This document shows positions 1 through 11,980 of a stretch of 64,000 nt of DNA, one piece after another (position 1 is the stretch's first letter; the number at the start of each line of letters is the position of its first letter). The notes under the pieces were generated by a model, which saw only the letters and a program-made list of their open reading frames with translations, searched no databases and was not told the origin of the DNA. This DNA comes from Xylocopa sonorina. Its lineage: Eukaryota > Arthropoda > Insecta > Hymenoptera > Apidae. Position numbers and translations under genes: made by a program. The stretch lies in the NCBI RefSeq assembly GCF_050948175.1, contig NW_027490125.1, positions 868,001 through 932,000 of the forward strand. Direction: 5' to 3'.

Positions 1-2420
1 TCGATGTTTGATGATAACATATAATATTCATTGCGCAATGTTATGTGTACCTCGCATTCACTTCAAAAGAATGTAAATGCGACACGTCCTTGCTATGAAA
101 TAGCGTTTGTAGATGTCTACGTAACGTAGCAATAGAGTTCTAAATCTTCATAAAACGCGATATCACATCACATTTCTATGTTTCATGATAAGATACAATA
201 TTCATAGCGAAGTTTTCACGTATTCCTCGTATTCACTTCAAATGAATGTAAATGCGGCACTTCCTTCCTAGGAAATAGCGTTTGCAGATGTCTACGTATC
301 GTTGCAAGTGTGTTATAATGCTACTTAAAGCGAGATATCGCATCTCATTTCTATGTTTCATGAGAACATATAATATTCATTGCGAAGTATTATGTATACC
401 TCGCATACACTTCAAATGAATGTAAATGCGACACTTCCTTGCTAGGAAATAGCGTTTGCAGAATTCTGGGTATCGTAGCATTAGATTTCTATTGCATCTC
501 AAAACGCGATATCGCATCTCATTTCTATGTTTCATGATAAGATATAATATTTATTGCGAAGTGTCACGTATACATTGCATACACTTCAAATGAATGTAAA
601 TGCGACACTTCCTTGCTAGGAAATAGCGTTTGCAGACGTCTACGTATCGAAGCAATAGAGTTCTAATGCTTCTTGAAACGGGATATCGCATCTCATTTCT
701 ATGTTTCATGATAAGATATAATATTCATTGCGAAGTTTCATGTATTCCTCGTATTCACATCAAATGAGTTTAAATGCGACACTTCCTTGCTAGGAAATAG
801 AGTTTACCGATGTCTACGTATCGAAACAATAGAGTTCTAATGCTTCTTGAAACGGGATATCGAATCTCATTACTGTGTTTCATGATAAGATATAATATTC
901 ATTGTGCAGTGATATGTATATCTCGTCTACACTTCAAAAGAATGTAAATGCGACAATTGCTTGCTAGGAAATAGCTTGTGCAAATGTCTACGTATCGTAG
1001 AAATAGAGTTCTAATGCTGCTTAAAACGCGATATTGCATTTAATATCTATGTTTCATGATAAGATACAATATTCATTGCGAAGTGTCATGTATACCTCGT
1101 ATTCACTTCAAAACAATGTAAATGCGACACTTCCTTGCTAGGAAATAGCGTTTGCAGATGTCTACGTATCGTAGAAATAGAGTTCTAATTCTTCTTAAAA
1201 CCCGGGATAGCATCTCACTTCTGTGTTTCATTATAAGATACAATATTCATTGCGAAGTGTCATGTATACCTCGTATTCACTTCAAGAGAATGTAAATGCG
1301 TCACTTCCTTCCTAGGAAATAGCGTTTGAATATATCTACGTATCGTAGCAATATAGGTCTAATGCTTCTTAAAACGCGATATCACATCTCATTTCTATGT
1401 CTCATGATAAGATATAATATTCATTGCGAATTGTCATGTATACCTCATATTCACTGCAAAAGAATGTAAATTCGGTACTTCCTTGCTAGGAGGTAGGGTT
1501 TGCAGATGTCTACGTATCGAAGCAATAGATTTCTAATGCTTCTTAAAACGTGAAATCGCATCTCTTTTCTATGTCTCGTGATAAGATATATTATACATTG
1601 TGCAGTGTCATGTATACCTCCTATTCAGCTCGAAAGGATGTAAATGCGACACTTCCTTGCTTTGAAATTGCGTTTGCAGATGTCTACGTATCGCACCAAT
1701 AGTGTTCTAATGCTTTTAAAATTGCGATATCGCATCTCATTTCTATGTTTCATGATAAGATATAATATTCATTGTGGAGTGTTCTGTATGAAGCGTATTT
1801 ACTTCAACAGAATGTAAATGCGGCACTTCCTTGCTAGGAAATAGCGTTTGCAGATGTCTACGTATCGTAGCAGTAGAGTTCTAATGCTTCTTAAATCGCA
1901 ATATCGCATCTCATTTCTGTGTTTCATGATGAGATACAATATTCATTGTTCAATGTTATGTACATCTCGTCTGCACTTCAAACGAATGTAAATGCGACAC
2001 TTCCTTGCTAGTAAATAGCGTTTGGAGATGTCTACGCATCGAAGCAATAGAGTTCTAAAGCTCCTTAAAACGCGATATCGCATCTCATTTCTATGTTTCA
2101 TGATCAGATATAATATTCATATTGGAGTGCTATGTATACAACGCATTTACTTCAGAAGACTGTAAATGCGACACTTCCTTGCTAGGAAATAGCGTCTGCA
2201 GATGTCTACATATCGAAGCAATAGAGTTCTAATGCTTCTTAAATCGCCATATCACATCTCATTTTCATGTTTCATGATAAGATATAATATTAATTGCGAA
2301 GTGTCATGTATACCACGCATACACTTCAAATGAATGTAAATGCGACACTTCCTAACTAGGAAGTACCGACGGCAGAATTCTACTTATCGAAGCAATAGAG
2401 TTCTAATGCTTCCTAAAACG
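1..2420. repeat. Satellite monomers left of the large duplication
   Basis: About 14 monomers, mostly not close copies of their immediate neighbours. Several carry diagnostic variants shared with 20.5-22.6 kb. The monomer reading TTAGATTTCTATTGCATCTC near 480 recurs near 20990 and 21860. The one with GTGTTATAATG near 310 recurs near 21510 and 22380. The one with a CTTCTTGAAACGGG variant and an ACTGTGTTTC segment near 845-875 recurs near 21360 and 22230. The order is only partly conserved, so this is an older, rearranged relative of the 20.5-22.6 kb stretch. No gene or other element was seen. Confidence 0.85.
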
Positions 2421-3240
2421 AGATATCGCATCTCATTTCTATGTGCCATGATTAGATATATTATTCATTGCGGCGTGTCATGTATACCTCGTATTCACAT
2501 TAAAAGAATGTAAATCCAACACTTCCTTGCTATTAAATAGCGTTTGCAGATGTCTACGTATCGAAGCAATAGTATTCTAATGCTACTCAAAACGCGATAT
2601 CGCATCTCATTCCTATGTTTCATGAAAGGATATAGTATTCATTGCGAAGTGTCATGTATACCTCGCATACACTACAAATGTATGTAAATGCGACACCTCC
2701 TTGCTAGGAAATAGCGTTTGCAGATGTCTACGTATCGAAGCAATAGTTTTCCATGCTTCTTAAAACGTGAAATCGCATCTCCTTTCTATGTTTCGTGATA
2801 AGATATAATATACATTGTGCAGTGTCATGTATACCTCGTATTCACCTCAAAAGAATGTAAATGCGACACTTACTTGCTAGTAAATAGCGGCTGCAGATGT
2901 CTACATATCGAAGCAATACAGTTCTAATGCTTCTTAAATCGCCATATCACATCTCATTTTTATGTTTCATGATAAGATATAATATTAATTGCGAAGTGTC
3001 ACGTATACATCGCATACACTACAAATGAATGTAAATGCGACACTTCCTTGCTAGGAAATAGCGTTTGCAGACGTCTACGTATCGTAGCAATAGAGTTCTT
3101 ATGCTTCTTATATCGCAAGATCGAATCTCAGGTCTATGTTTCACGATAAGATATAATATACACTGCGAAGTGTCACGTATACCTCGTATTCACTTCAAAA
3201 GTATGTAAATGCGACACTTCCTTGCTAGGAAAAAGCGTTT

Positions 3241-4255
3241 GCAGATGTCTACGTATCGAACCAATATACTTCTAATGCGCCTCAAATCGTCATATCACAT
3301 CACATTCCAATGTTTCATGATAAGATATAATATTCTTTGCGAAGTGTCTAGTATACCTCGCATACACTTCAACTGAATGTAAATTTGACACTTCCTTGCT
3401 ATTAAATAGCGTTTGCACATGTCTACTTATCGTAGCAATAGAGCTCTAATGCTTCTCAAAACGCGATATCGCATCTCATTTCTTTGTTTCATGATAAGAT
3501 ATAATGTTCATTGCGAAGTATCACTTATACCTCGCATACACTTCAAATGAATGTAATTGCGACACTTCATTGCTTGGAAATAGTGTTGGCAGATGTCTAC
3601 GTGTCGAAGCAATAAAGTTCTAATGCTTCTTAAACCGGGATATCGCATTTCATTTCTATGTTTCATGATAAGATATAACATTCATTGCGGAATGTCATGT
3701 ATAACTGGCATTCACTTCAAAGGAATGTAAATGCGACACCTCCTTCCTAGGAAATAGCGTTTGCAGATGTCTACGTATCGTAGCAATAGAGTTCTACCGC
3801 TTCATAAAACGCGATATCGCATCCCATTTCTATGTTTCATGATAAGATATAATATTCATTGTGGAGTGCTTCGTATACCTCGTATTCACTTCAAAAGAAT
3901 GTCAATGCGACACTTCCATTCTAGCAAATAGCGTATCCAGATGTCTACGTATCGAAGCAACAGTGTTCTAATGCTACTTTAAACGCGATATCGCATCTCA
4001 TTTCTATGTCTCATGATAAGATATAATATTCATTGTGCAGTGTTATGTATACCTCGTATTCACTTCAAAAGAATGTAATAGGGACACTTCCTAGCTAAGA
4101 AATGGCGTTTCCAGGTGTCTACGTATCGCAACAATAGAGTTCTAATGCCTCTTAAAACGAGATGTCGCAACTCACTTCTATGTTTCGTGATCAGGTATAA
4201 TATACATTGTGGATTGTCATGTATTCCTCGTATTCACTTCAAAAGAATGTAAATG
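3241..4255. repeat. Six-monomer segment reused at 13 kb, 26.6 kb and 28.2 kb
   Basis: Besides its copy in the right large duplicate (12801-13815), this segment has a diverged colinear relative at 26566-27580 (constant offset 23,325 bp, no net indel). A second partial relative of its last part lies at about 28160-28625 (offset 24,368 bp). Diagnostic shared variants are CCAATATACTTCTAATGCG at 3260, TAGCAATAGAGCTCTAATGC near 3433, GGAGTGCTTCG at 3863, and GTAATAGGGACACTTCCTAG at 4075. Identity is visibly lower than between the two large copies, so this transposition of satellite material is older. Confidence 0.88.
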
Positions 4256-4554
4256 CGACACTACCTTGCTAGGAAATAGCGTTTGCAGATGTCCACGTAT
4301 CGTAGCAATAGAGTTCTGACGCTTCTTAAATCGCGATATCGGATCTCATTTCCATGATTCATGATAAGATATAATATTCATTGTGTAGTGTTATGTATAC
4401 CTCGTATTCACGTCAAAAGAATGTAAATGCGACACTTTCTTGCTAGGAAATAGCGTTTGCAGATGTCTACGTATCGCAGCAATAGTGTTCTAACGCTTCT
4501 TAAGTCTCGATATCACATCCCATTTCTATGTCTCATGACAAGATATAATATTCA

Positions 4555-4900
4555 TTGCGAAGTGTCATGTATACCTGGCATACACTTCAAATGAATGTAA
4601 ATGCGACACTTCTCTCTAGAAAATTACGTTACCAGATGTCTACGTATCGAAGCAATAGAGTTCTAATGCTTCTTAAATCGCGATATCGCATCTCATTTCT
4701 GTGTTTCATGATAAGATATAATACTCATTGCGAAGTGACATGCATACCTCGTATTCACTTCAAATGAATGTAAATGCGATACTTCTTTCTAAAAAATTAC
4801 GTTACCAGATGTCTACGTATCGAAGCAATAGAGTTCTAATGCTTCTTAAAACGCGATATCGCCACTCATTTCTATGTTGCATGATAAGGTATAATATTCA
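4555..4900. repeat. Adjacent monomer pair, 173-bp period
   Basis: Two neighbouring monomers share an unusual central segment, AAAATTACGTTACCAG, at about 4619 and 4792 in place of the common GGAAATAGCGTTTGCAG. Both are one base shorter than the 174-bp form. This is a recent single-monomer duplication. It is carried intact into the right large copy at 14115-14460. Confidence 0.8.
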
Positions 4901-5299
4901 TTACGATGTGTTATGTATTCCACGTCTACACTTCAAATGAATGTAAATGCGGCACTTCCTTGCTAGGATATAGCGTTTGCAGATGGCTGCGTATCGTAGC
5001 ATTAGAGTTCTAATGCTTCTCAAAACGCGATATCGCATCTCCTTTCTATGTTTCATGATAAGATATAATTTTCATTGCGAAGTGTCATGTACACCTCGCT
5101 TACACTTCAAATGAATGTTAATGCGACTCTTTCTTGCTAGGAAATAGCGTTTGCAGGTGTCTACGTATCAGAGCATTAGAGTTCTAATGCTTCTCAAAAC
5201 GCGATATCGCATCCTATATCTGTGTATCATGAAAAGATATAATATTTATTGCGAAGTGTCACTTATACCTCGCATACGCTTCAAATGAATGTAAATGCG

Positions 5300-5625
5300 A
5301 CACTTCCTTGCCAGGAAATTGCGTTTGCAGATGTCTCCGTATCGTCGAAACAGTGTTCTAATGCTTCTTAAAACGCGAGATCGCATCTCATTTCTATGAT
5401 TCATAATATGATATAATATACATTACGAAGTTACATGTATCCCTCGTATTCACTTCAAAAACATGTAAATACGACACTTCCTTGCCAGGAAATTGTGTTT
5501 GCAGATGTCTCCGTATCGTCGAAACAGTGTTCTAATGCTTCTTAAAACGCGAGATCGCATCTCATTTCTATGATTCATGATATGATATAATATACATTAC
5601 GAAGTGTCGTGTATACCTCGTATTC
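5300..5625. repeat. Adjacent near-identical monomer pair, 174-bp period
   Basis: CTTGCCAGGAAATTG, then GTCTCCGTATCGTCGAAACAG, then GCGAGATCGC and ATACATTACGAAGT all occur in two consecutive monomers, exactly 174 bp apart (for example 5327 and 5501). These variants are rare elsewhere. This is a recent one-monomer tandem duplication, also present in the right large copy from about 14860. Confidence 0.82.
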
Positions 5626-8600
5626 ACTTCAAAAGAAAGTAAATGCGACACATACTTGCTAGGAAATAGCGTTTGCAGATGTCTACGTATCGAAGCAAAA
5701 GGGTTCTAATGCTTCTTAGAACGAGATACCGCATCTCATTCCTATGTTTCATGGTACGATATATTATTCATTGCGAACTATCACTTATACCTCGCATACA
5801 CTTCAAATGAATGTAAAGGCGACACTTCCTTGCTAGGAAATAGCGTTTGCAGATGTCTACGTATAGTAACAATAGAGTTCTGATGCTTCTTAAATCGCCA
5901 CATCGCATCTCATTTCTGTGTTTCGTGATAAGGTATAATATTCATTGTGGAATGTTATGTATTCCTCGTATTCGAAAGAATGTAAATGAGACACTTCCTT
6001 GCTATTAGATAGCGTTTGCAGATGTCTACGTATCGAAGTAATAGTGTTCTATTCCTTCTTAAACCGCGATATCGCATCTCATTTCTATGGTTCGTGATAA
6101 AGTACAATATTTATTGTGGAATGTTATGTATTCCTCGTATTCAATTCAAAAGAATGTATTTGCGACACTTCCATGCTACGAAATAGCGTTTGCAGGTGGC
6201 TACGTATCGTAGCAATAGGGTTCTAATGCTTCTTAAATCGCGATATCGCATATTATTTCTATGTTTCATGAAATGATATAACATTCATTGTGGATTGTTA
6301 TGTATACCCCGTATTCACTTCAAAAGAATGTAAATGCGACACTTCCTTGCCAGGAAATAGCGTTTGCAGATGTCTCCGTATCGAAGGAATAGGGTTCTCA
6401 TGCTTCGTAAATCGCGATATCGCATTTCATTTCTATGTTTCGTGATAAGATGCAATATTCATTGTGGAGTGTTATATATACCTCGTATTCTCTTCAAGAG
6501 AATGAAAACGCGACACTTCCATGTTAGGAAATAGCGTTTGCAGATGTCTACGTGTCGTGGCAATAGAGTTCTTGTGCTTCTTTAAACAGGATACCGCAAC
6601 TCATATCTATGTTCCATGACAAGATATGATATTCATAGTGGAGTGTTATGTATACCCCGTATTCACTTCAAAAGAATTTAAATGCGACACTTCCTTGCTA
6701 GGATATAGTGTTTTGCAGATGTCTACGTATCGTAGCAATAGAAATCTAATGGTACTTAAAACGCGATATCGCGCCTCATTTCTATTTTTCATGATAATAT
6801 ATAATATTCATTGTGCAGTGTTATGTATACCTCGTATTCACAATAGAATGTAAATGCGACACTTCCTTGCTGGGAAGTAGCGTTTGCAGATGTCTACGTA
6901 TCGAAGCAATAGAGTACTAATGCTTCTTACAACGAGATATCGCATCTAATTTCTATGTTTTAGATTAAGATATAATATTCATTGCGTAGTGTCATGTGTA
7001 CTTCGTATTCACTCCAAAAGAATGTAAATGCGACACTTCCTTGCTAGGAAATAGCGTTTGCAGATGTGTACGTATCGTAGCAATAGAGTTCTAATGCTTC
7101 CTAAAACGCGATATCGAATCTCATTTGTATGTTTCATGATAAGATATAATGTTCATTGCGAAGTGTCTTCTGTACGTCGCGAACACTTCAAATGAATGTA
7201 AATGCGGCACTTCTTTGCTAGGAAATAGCGTTGGCAAATGTTTACGTATCGAAGCAATTGAGATCTACTGCTTCTTAAATCGCCATATCGCATCTCATTT
7301 CTATGTTTCATGATAAGATATAATATTCATTGTGGAGTGTTATTATAACCTCGTACTCACTTCAAAAGAATGTAAATGCGACACCCCCTTGCTAGGAAAG
7401 AGCGTTTGCAGATGTCTACGTATCGTAGCATTGGAGTTCTAATGCTTCTCAAAATGCGATATCGCACCTCATTGCTATGTTTCATGATAAGATATAATAT
7501 TCATTACGAAGTGTCATGTATACCTCGCATTCCTTTCAAGAGACTGTAAATGCGACACATCCTTGCTGGGAAGTTACGTTTGCAGATGTCTACGTATCGA
7601 AGAAATAGAGTTCTAATGCTTGTTAAAACGCGATATCGGATCTCACTTCAATGTTTTATGATAAAATATAATACTCATTGCGAAGTGTCTTGTATACCTC
7701 GAATTGACTTCAAAAGAATGTGAATGCGACACTTCCTTGCTAGGAAATTGCGTTTGCAGATGTCTACGTATCGTAGCAATACAGTTCTAATGCTTCTTAA
7801 AACGGGATGTCACATCTCACTTCTATGTTTCATGATAGGATATAATATTCATTGCGAAGTGTTATGTATCCCTCGTATTCACATCAAAAGTATGTAATTG
7901 CGACTCTTCCTTGCTAGGAAATAGAGTTTCCAGATGTCTACGTATCATAGCAATAGAGTTCTATTTCTCCTTAAATCGCGATATCGCATCTCACTTCTAT
8001 GTTTCAAGATAAGATATAATATACATTGCGAAGTGTTATGTATTCCTCGCCTACACTTCAAATAAATGTAAATGCGACACTTCCTTTCCAGGAAATAACG
8101 TTTCCAGATGTCTACGCATCGAAGAAATAGAGTTCTAATGCTTCTTAAAACGAGATATCGCATCTCATTTCTATGTTTCATGATAAGATATAATGTTCAT
8201 TGTGGAGTGTCATGTATACCTCGCATACACTTCAAATGAATGTAAATGCGACACTTCCTTGCTAGGAAGTAGCGTTTGCAGATGTCTACGTACCGAAGCA
8301 ACAGAGTACTAATGCTCCTTAAAACGAGATATCGCATCACATTTCTGTGTTTTATGATAAGATATAATATTCATTGTGCAGTGTTATGTATACATCGTAT
8401 TCACCTCAATAGAATGTAAATGCGACACTTCCTTGCTAGGAAATAGCGTTTGCAGATGTCTATGTATCGTAGCGATAGAGTTCTAGTGCTTCTCAAAACG
8501 CGATATCGCATCTCAATTCTATGAATCATGGTAAGACGTAATATTCATTGCGAAGTATCTTGTATACCTCGCATACACTTCAAATGAATGTAAATGCGAC

Positions 8601-8692
8601 ACTTCCTTGCTAGGTAATAGCGATGGCAGACGTCTACGTATCGAAGCAACAGAGTTCTAATGCTTCTTAAAACGCGATATTGCATCTCAATT

Positions 8693-8716
8693 CTACCCTA
8701 CACTATAAGCTATAAT
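8693..8716. other. Hypervariable patch inside one monomer
   Basis: The usual ATGTTTCATGATAAGATATA is replaced by TACCCTACACTATAAGCTATA, about eight substitutions concentrated in twenty bases, while the rest of the monomer is ordinary. The same patch is at about 18253 in the right large copy. A clustered change like this suggests a mutagenic repair or template-switch tract rather than gradual drift, but one instance cannot prove it. Confidence 0.7.
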
Positions 8717-11700
8717 ATTCATTGTGCGGTGTTATGTATACCTCGTATTCACTTCAAATGAATGTAAATGCGACTCTCCCTTGCTAGGAAATAGCGTTGG
8801 CAGATGTCTATGTATCGAAGCAAAGGAGTTCTAATGCTTCTTAAAACGAGATATCGCATCTCATTTCTATGTTTCATGATAAGATATAATATTCATTGTG
8901 GAGTGTCATGTATACCTCGTATTCACTTCAAAAGAATGTAAATGCAACACTTCCTTGCTAGGAACTAGCGTTTGCAGATGTCTACGGATCGAAGCAATAG
9001 AGTTGTAATGCTTCTTAAATCGCGATATCGCATCTCACTTCTACGTTTCATGATAAGATATAATATTCATTATGCAATGTTATGTATACCTCGCATTCAC
9101 TTCAAAAGAATATAAATGCGACACTTCCTTGCTAGGAAATCGCTATTGGAGATGTCTACGTATCGTAGCAAGCGTGTTATAATGCTTATTAAAACGAGAT
9201 ATCGCATCTCATTTCTATGTTTCATGATAATATATAATATTCATTGTGCAATGTTATGTATACCTCGCACTCACTTCAAAAGAATATAAATGCGACACTT
9301 CCATGCTAGGATATAGCTATTGCAGATGTCTACGTATCGAAGCAATAGAGTTCTAATGCTTCTTGAAGCGGGATATCGCATCTCATTTCTATGCTTCATG
9401 ATAAGATATAATATTAATTGCGAAGTGTAATGTATACCTTGTATTCACTTCAGAAGAATGTAAATGCGACACTTCCTTGTAGGAAAAAGCGTTTCCAAAT
9501 GTCTACGTATCGAAAAAATAGGTTTCTAATGCTTGTTAAAACGAGATGACGTATTTCATTACTATGTTTCGTAATAAGGTATAATATTAATTGCGAAGGG
9601 TCATGTATACCTCGTATTCACTTCAAAAGAATGTAAATGCGACGCTTCCTTGCTATTGAATAGCGTTTGCAGATATCTACGTACCGTAGCAATAGATTTC
9701 TAATGCTTTTTAAATCCCGATATCGCATCTCATTTCTATGTTTCATGCGAAGATATAACATTCATTGTGGAATGTTATCTATACCCCCTATTCACTTCAA
9801 GTGAATGCAAATGCGAAACATGCTTGCTAGAAAATAGCGTTTGTAGAGGTCTCCGTATCGTAGCAATAGAGTTCTAATCCTTCTTAGAACGCGATATCGC
9901 ACCTTATTACTATGTTTCATGTTAAGATACAATATTCATTGCGAAGTGTCATGTATATCTCGCATACACTTCAAATGAATGTAAATGTGATACTCCCTCG
10001 CTAGGAAAGAGCGATGCCAGATGTCTACGTATCGATGCAATAGAGTTCTAATGCTTCTTAAAACGCGATATCGCATCTCATTTCAATGTTTCATGATAAG
10101 ATATAATATTCATTGTGGAGTGTTATGTTAACCTCGTATTCACTTCAAAAGAATGTAAATGCGACATTTCCATGCTAGGAAATAGCGTTTGCAGATATCT
10201 ACGTATATTAGCAATAGAGTTATAATGCTTTTTAAAACGCGATATCGCATCTCACTTCTATGTTTCATGATAAGATATAATATTCATTCAGGAGTGTTAT
10301 GTACACCTCGTATTCACTTCAACAGATTGTAAATGCGACACTTCCATCCTAGGTAATAGCGTTTGCAGATGTCTATGTGTCGTAGCAATAGAGTTCTAAT
10401 GCTTCTTAAATCGTCATATCGCATCTCATTTCTATGCTTCATGATAAGATAAAGTAATCATTGTGCAGTGTTATTTTTTCCCCTGTAATCACATCAAATG
10501 AATGTAAATACGACCCTTCCTTGATAGGAATTAGCGTTTGCAGATGTCTACGTATCGTAGCAATAGATTTTTAACGCTTCTTAAAGCGCGATATCGCATC
10601 TCATTTCTATGTTTCATGATAAGATATAATATTCATTGCGAAGTGTTATATACTCCTAATATTCACTTCAAATGAATGTAAGTGCGACACTTCCCTGCTA
10701 GGAAGAAGTGTTTCCAGATGTCTACGTATCGAAGCTATAGAGTTCTGATGCTTCTTAAAACGCGATATCGCATCTCATTTCTATGTTTCATGATAAGATA
10801 TGATATGCATTGCGATGTGTCATGTATACCTTGTATTCACCTCAAAAGAATGAAAATGCGACACTTCCTTTCTAGGAAATAACGATTCCAGATATCTACG
10901 TATCGAAGCAATAGAGTACTAATGCTTCTTAATTTGCGATATCGCATCTCATTTCTATGTTTCATGATATGATATAATACTCATTTCGAAGTGTCAGGTA
11001 TACCGCGTATTCACTTCAAAAGAATGTAAATACGACACTTCCTTGCTAGGAAATAGCGTTTGCAGATGTCTACGTATCGAAGCAATAGAGTTCTAATGCT
11101 TCTTAAACCGCGAAGTGGCATTTCATTCCTTTGTTTCGTGATAAGGTACAACAATCATCGTGGAGTGTTATGTATACCCCGTATTCACATCAAAAGAATG
11201 TAAATGCGACACTTGCTTCCTACGAAATAGCGTTTGCAGATGTCTACGTATCGATGCAATAGAATTCTAACGCTTCTTAAAACGCGATATCGCATCACAT
11301 TTCACTGTTTCATGATAAGATATAATATTCATTGTGGAGTGTTATGTTAACCTCTTATTCACTTCAAATGAATGTAAATGCGACACTTCCTTGCTAGGAA
11401 ACAGCGTCTGCAGATGCCTACGCATCGTAGCAATAGAGTTCTAATGCTTCCTAAAACGCGCTCTCACATCACATTTCTATGTTTCATGATAAGATATAAT
11501 ATTCATTGCGAAGTTTCATGTATTCCTCGTATTCACTTCAAATGAATGCAAATGCGACACTTCCTTGCTAGGAAATAGCGTTTGCAGATGTCTACGTATC
11601 GAAGCAATAATGTTCTAATGCATCTTAAATCGTGATATCGCATATCATTACTATGTTTCATGAACACATATAATATTCATTGTGCAATGTTATGTATACC

Positions 11701-11980
11701 TCGCATTTACTCCAAAAGAATGTAAACGCGACACGTCCTTGCTAGGAAATAGCGTTTGTAGATGTCTACGTATCGTAGCAATAGAGTTCTGAATTTTCTT
11801 AAAACGCGATATCACATCACATTTCTATGTTTCATGATAGGACATAATATTCACTGCGAACTTTCATGTATTCCTCGTATTCACTTCAGACGAATGTAAA
11901 TGCGACACTTCCTTGCTAGGGAATAGCGTTTGCAGATGTCTACGTATTGAAGCAATAGTGTTCTAATGCTTCATGAAACG

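Larger units (their letters stand above)
2421..11980. repeat. Large tandem duplication, left copy (9,560 bp, 55 monomers)
   Basis: Every base from about 2421 to 9433 reappears 9,560 bp downstream, and 10129-11980 reappears 8,865 bp downstream. The unusual string ATGTGCCATGATTAGATATA at 2441 and 12001 marks the left edge. Upstream of 2421 the two sequences differ (TCCTAAAACG versus TCATGAAACG). The right end, about 11980, abuts the second copy directly. 9,560 bp is 55 monomers of 173.8 bp. The few differences I found between copies are at 3644/13204, 5441/15001, 7175/16735 and one near 11288/20153, implying identity above 99.9% over what I compared. The count was made by eye and may miss some. 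The content is satellite only. Confidence 0.93.

Noticed and set aside
4555..4940. Two overlapping 70-codon plus-strand frames with similar peptides, repeated at 14115-14500.
   Set aside because: They are translations of neighbouring 173-bp monomers; the second pair is the large tandem copy. No coding signature was seen.
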